A stretch of 9,211 nt of DNA from Rhodoferax sp. UBA5149 (lineage in GTDB: Bacteria > Pseudomonadota > Gammaproteobacteria > Burkholderiales > Burkholderiaceae_C): NCBI RefSeq assembly GCF_002413825.1, contig NZ_DHXT01000013.1:1-9211 (forward strand), written 5' to 3'. Position numbers and translations under genes: made by a program. The notes beneath the pieces were generated by a model. The model was not told the origin of the DNA, searched no databases, and worked only from the letters and a program-made list of their open reading frames with translations. Positions within the stretch are counted from its first letter, which is position 1. Each line of letters opens with the position of its first letter. Shown here one piece after another: positions 1 to 6,687 of this stretch.

Positions 1-4
1 AAGA

Positions 5-2242
5 TTGCAACACTACACTAGCTTGCAGGCCACAGGGGTGCACGCAACGCTCTATCGGGCGGTGGTAGAGGAGGCCGTGAATGATGGCCAGACGATCATG
101 GAGGCGCTCATCCGGGCTGCCCGGCGAGCCTTGCATGATCAGGAAGCGAGCGCCCGAACCTTGCGCGAGCGCCAGGGTCTGGTGGAATCCCGCCAGTACT
201 TGAACAAGTACGAGCCGGTGATGGTGGAGCGTTATCCCAAGGTGCTGCGGGCCGCGTTCGCGGCCAGCGACAGTCAGGCCGCTGCCCTGGCCTCGGCCAG
301 CGTTCATTTTGACCAGCTCGAGCTCATGGATGAAGCGCAAATGCTCGAGCGAGTCGAGCTTGCCCGCGCGGAGCAGGTCGTCATGGTGGCCGTGGAGTTG
401 AGTTTGGCCGAATTCAATCCGATGATGTGCGCCGCCGCCGGTTTGTCGACCGTTCGTGCTGATCGAAATCCGGTCCGACCCGAGATCTATGTCCGGGCGC
501 TGCAGACCGTGATGAAGCAGATCCAGTTGTCCGCCGCCGTGCGCGCGGACCTGATGTGGCACATGAGCGAAGCTTTGGGCAAGACCCTTGCTGCGTTCTA
601 CGCAAGAATGTCCACGCAACTGCGAGCGCAGGGCGTCCAGCCCGCAGGTTACGCTGTGAGGCAAACCACCATGCATGCGTCCAGGAAGCGGCGCACATCA
701 GCACCACGCGACGAATCGCTGCTGACGCTGGACAAACTCCGCAAGCTCTTGTCCGGCGAGCTCGAACGGGTGGATGCCAGGTCCGGTCCCGAGTCGTTTG
801 CGGAACAGTTTTCGCGTGAATTTGAGGACCTGGCCAGGGACAGTGAACCGGCTTCATCGGACTTCCACGCCACGGTGCCCGCCGCCTTTGAAGTCCTGCA
901 GGAGATGAGGCAGGTCGAGCAGGTGATTGAGCGCATCGGCACCAGGAAGGCTGCGGCGATTGAAGCGCCCGCGCCAGTCAGTGGTTCGTTGAACGCGGCG
1001 CGCTCGAGCCTGCGTCACTCGGCCCGGGGCTTGGGTCAGTCGCTCAGCCTGGAGGTGGTCACGCTTATGGTCGACAACATTGCCATCGATGAGCGTCTGC
1101 TCGGACCCGTGCAGGATGTCATCAGAAGTCTGGAGCCCGCGCTATTGCGGCTGGCCTTGGTCGATCCCCGTTTCTTCAGCGACAAGCAGCACCCGGCACG
1201 ACGGCTGTTGCAGGAAATTACGGATCGCAGCCTGGCTTATGAATCGGTTGATACGCGTGGTTTTTCTGGCTTTCTGGAGCCCTTGCAGCGCGCCGTGGGG
1301 TCCATGGGTGGCATGCAGATAGAAGATGCGGAGCCGTTCGAGCAGATGCTGCAGGGCATGGTTCAGGTGTGGGACGAGCGAAAGCAGCATGGACAGCTGG
1401 AAAGCGCGGTGAAAGCCTTGGCGCACGCCGAGCAACGCAATTTGTTGGCGGAGGAGATTGCCCGAGAACTGGCTGCCCGACCGGACGCTCAGAATATACC
1501 GCAGGGGGTTCTTGAATTCCTGTGCGGCCCCTGGGCGCAGGTCATCGCTCATGCACGAATGGCCGATGGCTCCGGGTCGGCTGATCCGGGTCAGTACCGT
1601 GAGCTGGTCTTGGCCTTGTTCTGGAGTGTCCAGCCTGAGTTGACGCGCAAGAACATCGTCAGATTGACCCGGCTCGTGCCCAAGTTGCTGGGTAAATTGC
1701 GGGAGGGTCTTGAGCTCATTGACTTTCCGTCCCTGAAGACCAGTGCTTTTTTCGAATTGCTGATGAACCTGCATCAGCAGGCTTTCAGACCGCCGGTCAT
1801 GGCCGAAGCAGCACCACCGGCCGACGGCGGGCGTTCGGGCTTGTTCGAGACTGCCGATTCATGGGTTGCGCCTGCCGAAGCCGAGGCTTCCGGATTCATG
1901 GAAATGCCCGCGGCGCTCGTTCAAGACGCCACTCGGCTGACGAAGGCGATAGATGAGTCCACCGTGGCGCCCGCTGACGACGCGTTGCCTGTCGGCGCAT
2001 GGGTGGAGTTGCTGGTCAAAGGCGAGTGGATCCGGACGCAACTGTCTTGGGCCAGTCCGCATGGCACCTTGTTTTTGTTTACCAGTGCCACTGGCAATAC
2101 CCAGTCCATGACGCGACGCTCGCGCAATAAACTGCTTGCGACCGACGCCATGCGAATTGTTTCCGGTCAAGCCGTTGTGGATGGCGCGCTGGATGCGGTG
2201 GCGCAGACCGCCATGCGCAACAGCATGGACATCAAGCTCTGA
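5..2242 (+). CDS. DUF1631 family protein (function unknown), 5' end at window edge
   Basis: This is a 745-residue reading frame that I recognise as the DUF1631 family, large soluble proteins of unknown function common in beta- and gammaproteobacteria (some databases label them 'thymidine phosphorylase', without good reason). There is no signal peptide or membrane segment. Most of the protein looks helical and charged (about residues 1-600), followed by a low-complexity Ala/Pro/Glu-rich linker (about 600-660). The last ~80 residues (664-745, beginning GAWVELL) look like a compact beta-rich PilZ-like module, with a WIRTQLSWASPHGTLFLF stretch and an SMTRRSRNKLL segment. The family association with a C-terminal PilZ-like fold is from memory. 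The start used is TTG at base 5. No ribosome site can be seen because only four bases precede it, and no stop precedes it in frame, so the true start may lie upstream; the first in-frame ATG is at 98 (residue 32). The gene ends with TGA at 2240-2242, overlapping the convergent TAXI gene by 11 bases. Family call is solid; function is not known. Confidence 0.85.
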   Translation: MQHYTSLQATGVHATLYRAVVEEAVNDGQTIMEALIRAARRALHDQEASARTLRERQGLVESRQYLNKYEPVMVERYPKVLRAAFAASDSQAAALASASVHFDQLELMDEAQMLERVELARAEQVVMVAVELSLAEFNPMMCAAAGLSTVRADRNPVRPEIYVRALQTVMKQIQLSAAVRADLMWHMSEALGKTLAAFYARMSTQLRAQGVQPAGYAVRQTTMHASRKRRTSAPRDESLLTLDKLRKLLSGELERVDARSGPESFAEQFSREFEDLARDSEPASSDFHATVPAAFEVLQEMRQVEQVIERIGTRKAAAIEAPAPVSGSLNAARSSLRHSARGLGQSLSLEVVTLMVDNIAIDERLLGPVQDVIRSLEPALLRLALVDPRFFSDKQHPARRLLQEITDRSLAYESVDTRGFSGFLEPLQRAVGSMGGMQIEDAEPFEQMLQGMVQVWDERKQHGQLESAVKALAHAEQRNLLAEEIARELAARPDAQNIPQGVLEFLCGPWAQVIAHARMADGSGSADPGQYRELVLALFWSVQPELTRKNIVRLTRLVPKLLGKLREGLELIDFPSLKTSAFFELLMNLHQQAFRPPVMAEAAPPADGGRSGLFETADSWVAPAEAEASGFMEMPAALVQDATRLTKAIDESTVAPADDALPVGAWVELLVKGEWIRTQLSWASPHGTLFLFTSATGNTQSMTRRSRNKLLATDAMRIVSGQAVVDGALDAVAQTAMRNSMDIKL

Positions 2243-3578
2243 GCAGTTTTTTTCGCACCAGCTCAATGTGGTTGCGCAGGGCATAAAGTTCATCCGCATA
2301 GGATAGGGGCACGTTGATTTGGCCAACGCGCGTCTCCAACTGATTGAGTTCATCGACCAGACCCTGCGCGGAGTCGATGCTGGTGCCGGCACGGTCTTCG
2401 ATGTCGCGCAACTGCCCATACCAGCGAAATACCCGTGAGCGAATTCTGAACTCGTACAGGGGCGGCACGATACGGCTTAGCGGCAGCAGCACCGCAACGA
2501 TGATGCCCAGTGCCAGCCACATGCGTTCCATCAGGTTGGCGTAGAAAAAAGGCAGGTAACGCTGCAACAAGGGCGTGCCGTCACGGATCGTGCGCTCGGC
2601 CTCCCTGGACAGGGGGAATTCGGTATTGGCGGCGTTGGGGAATTCATGGGCCCGGTTGAACCAGCCCGCGGGGCTGTGAAACGCCAGCGACGCCTGGGAG
2701 AACAGCTGCAACACGGCAGGATGCACACCTTCCCTGGTCATCAAGGTGGTGGTGGGGGCGACCAGGTGCACGTCCTGTGCCGGAACGTCACGGGCCAGGT
2801 CGACCACGCCGCGCGGCAGGGTCACGGGCGTCAGAAACGCGAAACGGCGCGAGTAGGCTTCGCTCTGTGCAAAATCCATCAATTTCACACCCGGTGTTTG
2901 CAGCAGCATTTGCACCATGGGCGATTCAGGTGCCGAGGCAAACACCAATGCATCCAGCTCGCCGTTCAAGAATGCCACCGTGGCCGGTGTCTGCTCCAGC
3001 CGGGAGAGTGTGAGGGTGCTGTCGTCAATGCGATTGATGTCGAACAATTTGCCCATCAAGCTGGGCACGCCGCTGCCCGCCGTGCCCACGTTGACACGCA
3101 GACCTTTGAGCTGGGTCAGCGCCGTCAGGGTGGCGTCGCCGTTGACCGTCGCGGTCACTTTTTGTGCCGCCTCGGCGCGATAAAACAGCCACACCGGTTC
3201 GACGAACAGGCTGCCCAGCGATGCAAGTCCTTCGTGGGCATTGGTCGGCAGTGCGCCGCTGCCACCCTGCACAAAGCCGAGATCGGCCTTGCCTGCCGTC
3301 AGCCATTCAAGGTTCTGGGAGGAGCCCTCGCTGGGCAGCAGTTGCACTTCAATGCCATAGGCGGCCATGGCCTTGGCGTAGCGTTTTCCGAATTCGGCGT
3401 AGGCGCTCTGGGCCGGTCCGGTCGCCAGCGTCACATGTTTGGGCGGCGCCGGGTCAAGCCACCAGTAGGCCAGCACCAGCAAGCCGATGGTCAAAAAGAC
3501 AAAGGGTCCGGCCGACGTCAGCATGTCTCGCAATGACAGCAAGGTGTAGCGGATGTTTTTTGGCATGGGGTGCGGCAT
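2232..3578 (-). CDS. TAXI family TRAP-type solute-binding protein, membrane-anchored, no permease nearby
   Basis: The 448-residue product is a TAXI-type (TRAP-associated extracytoplasmic immunoglobulin-like) solute-binding protein. TAXI proteins normally deliver ligands such as glutamate or other carboxylates to a fused DctQM-type TRAP permease. Residues 24-41 form an uncleaved-looking N-terminal membrane anchor. The binding domain follows from about 47 to 345, with LATGPAQSAYAEFGKRYAKA near its start, the GKADLGFVQGGSG motif (96-108) and GLRVNVGTAGSG (159-170), all typical of the family. A second membrane helix lies at 353-373, and the remaining ~75 residues (375-448) are charged and helical, probably a cytoplasmic coiled coil. 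A classic TAXI protein is about 320 residues with a cleavable signal peptide, so the two anchors and the tail are additions. No TRAP permease gene occurs in the window. The start is ATG at 3576-3578; ATG at 3564-3566 (residue 5) is an alternative, and neither has a clear Shine-Dalgarno site. It lies 9 bases after the P1 hydrolase and is probably cotranscribed with it. Confidence 0.88.
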   Translation of the reverse strand: MPHPMPKNIRYTLLSLRDMLTSAGPFVFLTIGLLVLAYWWLDPAPPKHVTLATGPAQSAYAEFGKRYAKAMAAYGIEVQLLPSEGSSQNLEWLTAGKADLGFVQGGSGALPTNAHEGLASLGSLFVEPVWLFYRAEAAQKVTATVNGDATLTALTQLKGLRVNVGTAGSGVPSLMGKLFDINRIDDSTLTLSRLEQTPATVAFLNGELDALVFASAPESPMVQMLLQTPGVKLMDFAQSEAYSRRFAFLTPVTLPRGVVDLARDVPAQDVHLVAPTTTLMTREGVHPAVLQLFSQASLAFHSPAGWFNRAHEFPNAANTEFPLSREAERTIRDGTPLLQRYLPFFYANLMERMWLALGIIVAVLLPLSRIVPPLYEFRIRSRVFRWYGQLRDIEDRAGTSIDSAQGLVDELNQLETRVGQINVPLSYADELYALRNHIELVRKKLLRA

Positions 3579-3587
3579 CGCGTCGAT

Positions 3588-4619
3588 TCAAGGCCTGGCA
3601 GGTCGCGCCAGGTCTGCCGCTGCGGGCCAGGTCATGCCCCCTGTGGTGATGCCCCTGGCCGCCATCACGGCACGCACAACGGCGCGGGCCGTGACCTCGG
3701 CCGCCAGGGTGCTGAGCAGCATCATGCCGGCTGATCTGCCCGCTTTTCCGGTACCCAGCGCAAACAGGGTGTCGCCATCCGACAGCGTGTGCACCGGGTT
3801 GATCGTGCGGGCCAGTCCGTCGTGCGCCACTTGGGCCAGGCGGTGTGCTTGCGCTTTGGTCAGTACCGCGTCGGTGGCAATCGCACCGATGGTGGTGTTG
3901 GTGCCCGCCAGCACGGGCTTGGGTGCCTCACCGGCGATGATGGCGTCGCGACTATTCAGCAGGGACAGGCCGTCCGGCGTTCGGGCACCCGCCAGCACTT
4001 GGCCGGTGGCCGGGTCGATGACGTCACCCAGGGCGTTGCACGCAATGATGGCGCCGACCGTGATGCCGTCCACCGTGATGGAGGCGGTGCCAATGCCACC
4101 CCGCATGGCGCGCTGCAGACCAAAGATCTTGCCTACCAGCGCACCGGCACCGGCACCGATGTTGCCCTGGGCCGGCGCGCTGCGGCTGGCCGCCATGCAA
4201 GCCTGATAGCCGGCGCGGGCGTCAGGCCGGATTCTGGCGTCACCCACCGGCAAATCAAACAGCACAGCGGCCGGGACGATGGGCACCAGCCCGAAACCGA
4301 CCGCCAGCCCGATGTTGTTTTCTTCCAGCCATTGCATGGCGCCACTGGCGGCATCCAGACCCCATGCGCTGCCACCCGCCAGCATGATGGCGTGAACACG
4401 GTCCACCAGGTTCGAGGGATGCAACAGATCGGTCTCGCGCGTGCCAGGTGCGGCGCCGCGCACGTCCACCCCGGCCACAGCACCCTCGCGCGCGATGATC
4501 ACGGTGCAGCCGGTGGGGCGACGGGTATCGGTGAAGTGGCCGACCTCGATACCGGCGACATCAGTGATGGTGTCGGAGGAAGGCGCGTGGGGCTTGGTGC
4601 TGGCGGTGTTCATAAGCAC
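3588..4619 (-). CDS. P1 family (DmpA/NylC-like) N-terminal nucleophile aminohydrolase
   Basis: The 343-residue product belongs to peptidase family S58/P1, which includes DmpA (L-aminopeptidase/D-Ala-esterase), beta-aminopeptidases and the nylon-oligomer hydrolase NylC. These are made as one chain and cut themselves into alpha and beta subunits; the new N-terminal Ser or Thr of the beta subunit is the nucleophile. Visible landmarks are ITDVAGIEVGHFTD (18-31), GCTVII (37-42), the LHPSNLVDRVHAIMLAGGSA block with WGLDAASG (66-93), and GTNTTIGAIATDA (239-251). By comparison with NylC, where cleavage falls between Asn and Thr, the cut is expected at N241/T242, making Thr242 the catalytic residue, with alpha ~241 and beta ~102 residues. 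A Thr rather than a Ser at this place points towards NylC-like members rather than DmpA itself. There is no signal peptide, so the enzyme should be cytoplasmic. The frame opens with GTG at 4617-4619, but ATG at 4611-4613 (residue 3) is equally likely; neither has a good ribosome site. It is followed 9 bases later by the TAXI gene. The natural substrate cannot be told from sequence. Confidence 0.9.
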   Translation of the reverse strand: MLMNTASTKPHAPSSDTITDVAGIEVGHFTDTRRPTGCTVIIAREGAVAGVDVRGAAPGTRETDLLHPSNLVDRVHAIMLAGGSAWGLDAASGAMQWLEENNIGLAVGFGLVPIVPAAVLFDLPVGDARIRPDARAGYQACMAASRSAPAQGNIGAGAGALVGKIFGLQRAMRGGIGTASITVDGITVGAIIACNALGDVIDPATGQVLAGARTPDGLSLLNSRDAIIAGEAPKPVLAGTNTTIGAIATDAVLTKAQAHRLAQVAHDGLARTINPVHTLSDGDTLFALGTGKAGRSAGMMLLSTLAAEVTARAVVRAVMAARGITTGGMTWPAAADLARPARP

Positions 4620-4819
4620 CGATTATGCGCAGCCGGAATTAAAGCGGGCGAAGTGCGCCGTGGCTCAGTCCAGACCCTCCATCCGAGGTTGGGCGAGACA
4701 CCTGCGGGTTTAAATTAAATGGACCGCTAGCCCCCGTGGAATATGCCCTATTAGCTATATTTTTTATAGCAAAAAGGAAATGAAGCAACTCTCGCCGGCA
4801 AGTTCAATTGACGCAGGAA
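4620..4819. other. 200-base spacer between the amino acid importer and the P1 hydrolase-TAXI unit
   Basis: This is the only sizeable non-coding stretch in the window. It is more AT-rich than its surroundings over 4709-4785 and contains a short inverted repeat (listed separately). No convincing intrinsic terminator follows the ABC ATPase: the inverted repeat has no U-tract after it on the minus strand. A possible minus-strand promoter for the P1 gene has a -10-like TTTAAT (plus-strand 4714-4719, five of six matches to consensus) 16 bases from a poor -35 TTCCAC (plus-strand 4736-4741), which would leave a leader of roughly 90 bases. I treat this promoter as a weak guess only. No tRNA, riboswitch or short coding frame was recognised. 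Confidence 0.6.
4721..4773. repeat. AT-rich inverted repeat, resembling a Comamonadaceae dispersed intergenic repeat
   Basis: The core is a perfect 6-base inverted repeat, GCTATA (4754-4759) and TATAGC (4765-4770), around a five-T loop; after one A-A mismatch, TT (4751-4752) and AA (4772-4773) can also pair. The 30 bases to its left (4721-4750) contain the palindrome GCTAGC (4726-4731) followed by CCCCGTGGAATATGCCCTA. From memory this combination, a GCTAT-type hairpin next to a CGCTAGC...GTGGAATATGCGC arm, resembles a short repeat scattered between genes in Comamonadaceae such as Rhodoferax and Polaromonas. The inverted repeat itself is directly seen; its membership of a dispersed family is recollection, and only one copy is present in the window. 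Confidence 0.45.
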
Positions 4820-5563
4820 TCAATGCCCCAGAATCTTCGACAAAAAGTCCTTGCTGCGCTCGTTTTGCGGATGGTTGAAGAAGTCGTGCGGGTTGTTCTG
4901 CTCGACGATCTGGCCCTGGTCCATGAAGATCACACGGTCCGCCACGGCTTTGGCAAAGCCCATCTCATGCGTGACGCACAGCATGGTGATGCCGTGGCTG
5001 GCCATCTCCACCATGACGTCCAGAACCTCCTTGATCATCTCCGGGTCGAGCGCCGAGGTCGGCTCGTCAAACAGCATGATTTTCGGTTTCAGACACAGGG
5101 CGCGGGCAATCGCGACCCGCTGCTGCTGGCCGCCGGAGAGTTGCAGCGGGTATTTGCCGGCCTGCTCGGCAATGCGCACCCGCTGGAGCTGGACCATGGC
5201 TCTTTCTTCTGCTTCCTTTTTGGGCATCTTGCCCACCCACATCGGCGACAGCGTCAGATTCTCCAGCACCGTCAGGTGCGGAAACAGGTTGAACTGCTGA
5301 AACACCATGCCCACTTTCTTTCGAATGTCGTCAATGGCCTTGACGTCGTCCGTGACCTCAACCCCATCCACAAACAGATGGCCTTCCTGGTGCTCCTCAA
5401 GCCGGTTGATGCAACGGATCAGCGTGGATTTCCCGGAGCCTGATGGACCGCAAATGACGATGCGCTCACCGGGCGCGACGTTCAGGTCAATATCGCGCAA
5501 CACGTGAAAGTTGTTGCCGTACCACTTGTTGAGTTTGTCGAATTTGATGATGGGTTCTGACAT
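4820..5563 (-). CDS. aapP: Polar/general L-amino acid ABC transporter ATP-binding protein
   Basis: This complete 247-residue ATPase powers amino acid import and sits on the cytoplasmic face of the permease pair. All ABC motifs are intact: Walker A GPSGSGKST (39-47), Q-loop FQQFNLFPH (88-96), signature LSGGQQQRV (142-150), Walker B IMLFDE (162-167), D-loop SALD (170-173) and the switch His in VTHEMGFA (His199). The sequence and length match the GlnQ/AapP/BztD group of polar amino acid importers. It is the last gene of the importer set, 6 bases after the stop of the second permease; the only ribosome-site candidate is a weak TAGG that overlaps that stop. The call as AapP rests mainly on its position after AapJ-, AapQ- and AapM-like genes. 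About 60% of the residues in its last ~75 match the partial ATPase at 8963-9211 by eye, so the two are paralogues rather than recent copies. Confidence 0.93.
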   Translation of the reverse strand: MSEPIIKFDKLNKWYGNNFHVLRDIDLNVAPGERIVICGPSGSGKSTLIRCINRLEEHQEGHLFVDGVEVTDDVKAIDDIRKKVGMVFQQFNLFPHLTVLENLTLSPMWVGKMPKKEAEERAMVQLQRVRIAEQAGKYPLQLSGGQQQRVAIARALCLKPKIMLFDEPTSALDPEMIKEVLDVMVEMASHGITMLCVTHEMGFAKAVADRVIFMDQGQIVEQNNPHDFFNHPQNERSKDFLSKILGH

Positions 5564-5569
5564 GATGGC

Positions 5570-6673
5570 CTATCGCTGCTTGCCTTGGTTGACCTGTTTT
5601 TCAACCCAGATGCTGTAGCGGGACATGGAAAAACAAAAAACGAAATAAATCATGGCAATAAAGAGGTAGCCCTCAATCTTGAATGGTCGCCAGTTTGAAT
5701 CCGAATTCAAGGCCAATGACAAGGCGCCCGTGAGTTCGTACAGGCTCACGATGGTCACCAGCGAGGTGTCTTTGAAGGTCGAGATGAAGCTGTTCATGAT
5801 GCTGGGCACGACCATGGCCAGCGCCTGTGGCAGCACAATCTTGCCCTGGGTCTGCCAGTAGGACAGACCCAGCGTCGCGGCCGCCTCGATTTGTCCCTTG
5901 GGAATGGCTTGCAAGCCGCCGCGAATCACCTCGGCCATGTAGGCAGCTGCAAACAGTGTGATACCCGCCAGCACGCGAATCAGCACGTCAATGGTGAAAC
6001 CCTGCGGCATGAACAGCGGAAACATGAACGACGCCATGAACAGCACTGAAATCAAGGGCACGCCGCGGATCAACTCGACATAGATCGCGCAGAAGGTCCG
6101 GATCGCTGGCAAGTTGGAGCGCCGTCCCAACGCCACGGCCAGGGCAATGGGAAAGGCCATCACCATGGACAAAGACGACAGCAAAATGGTCAAAGGCAAG
6201 CCGCCCCAGCGATCCGTTTCCATTTTGCTCAAGCCCAGAACGTTGCCATACATCAGTGTAAAAACAAGGGTCAAAACGACGATCCACAGCATGGCGAGCC
6301 ATGCGTGCCAGAAGGCACGGGTGCAGCTCGCAACCAGAAGACCCAGCATCAACAGGGTCGCAAGCAGGGGCCGCCATTGCTCCTCATACGGATATCGTCC
6401 GAACAGGATGATTCGGTATTTTTCGGTCACAACGCCCCAGCAAGCCCCAACGCCGTCCACCCGGCAGGCATCGAAGTTGGGGAGCCAGGAGGCCCGAAAG
6501 ATGGCCCAGCTGAGCAATTGAGGAATCAGATACAGAAGGGCGCCACCGATGACGACGGTCATCAGGGCGGTCATCCAGTCGCCGAAAAGATTGAAACGTA
6601 TCCAGGCGACAAGGCCTTCGGTTCGAATCGGCGCCGGTCGCGGTGCAATGGGCTGAAAAATTTGTGCGGTCAT
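5570..6673 (-). CDS. aapM: General L-amino acid ABC transporter permease (AapM/BztC type)
   Basis: The 367-residue inner-membrane protein is one of the two channel subunits of the importer. It has an N-terminal helix (about 36-58), then the extracytoplasmic segment CRVDGVGACWGVVTEKYR (70-87) with RYPYEEQWRP (93-102), which is a hallmark of AapM/BztC and absent from short GlnP-type permeases. Further membrane helices follow at about 103-118, 122-142, 160-182, 205-222, 230-248, 283-300 and 335-352. The EAA loop that contacts the ATPase is at about 244-271 (AEVIRGGLQAIPKGQIEAAA with ATLGLS after it), complete with the conserved Gly. The C-terminal part is a standard HisM-like binding-protein-dependent transport domain. 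The gene starts at ATG 6671-6673, 14 bases after the AapQ stop, and is followed by the ATPase 6 bases downstream. No frameshift or missing motif was seen. Confidence 0.92.
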   Translation of the reverse strand: MTAQIFQPIAPRPAPIRTEGLVAWIRFNLFGDWMTALMTVVIGGALLYLIPQLLSWAIFRASWLPNFDACRVDGVGACWGVVTEKYRIILFGRYPYEEQWRPLLATLLMLGLLVASCTRAFWHAWLAMLWIVVLTLVFTLMYGNVLGLSKMETDRWGGLPLTILLSSLSMVMAFPIALAVALGRRSNLPAIRTFCAIYVELIRGVPLISVLFMASFMFPLFMPQGFTIDVLIRVLAGITLFAAAYMAEVIRGGLQAIPKGQIEAAATLGLSYWQTQGKIVLPQALAMVVPSIMNSFISTFKDTSLVTIVSLYELTGALSLALNSDSNWRPFKIEGYLFIAMIYFVFCFSMSRYSIWVEKQVNQGKQR

Positions 6674-6687
6674 GGTGTCGATCTGGA

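Noticed and set aside
1142..1774. A 210-codon open frame on the minus strand inside the DUF1631 gene
   Set aside because: It is antisense to a recognised family gene and has no domain or credible start signal.
2236..2253. Possible intrinsic terminator (GCTCTGAGC followed by seven T) after the DUF1631 gene
   Set aside because: The stem can be only three base pairs because the halves are one base apart; the T run is the complement of Lys codons in the TAXI gene.
2646..3536. A 296-codon open frame on the plus strand opposite the TAXI gene
   Set aside because: Its translation is rich in Gly, Arg, Gln and His with no domain, and it lies wholly antisense to a clear TAXI gene. High GC content explains the lack of stops.
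3789..4718. A 309-codon open frame on the plus strand opposite the P1 hydrolase
   Set aside because: The low-complexity Gly/Arg/His/Asp-rich product is a shadow of the P1 gene on the other strand; it has no recognisable family.
4754..4770. Inverted repeat as a terminator of the amino acid importer operon
   Set aside because: The stem is AT-rich and weak, and no U-tract follows it on the minus strand, so a classical terminator is not supported.
4808..5443. A 211-codon open frame on the plus strand opposite the ABC ATPase
   Set aside because: The His/Leu/Asp-rich translation is the common antisense shadow of ABC ATPase genes; all ABC motifs are on the minus strand.
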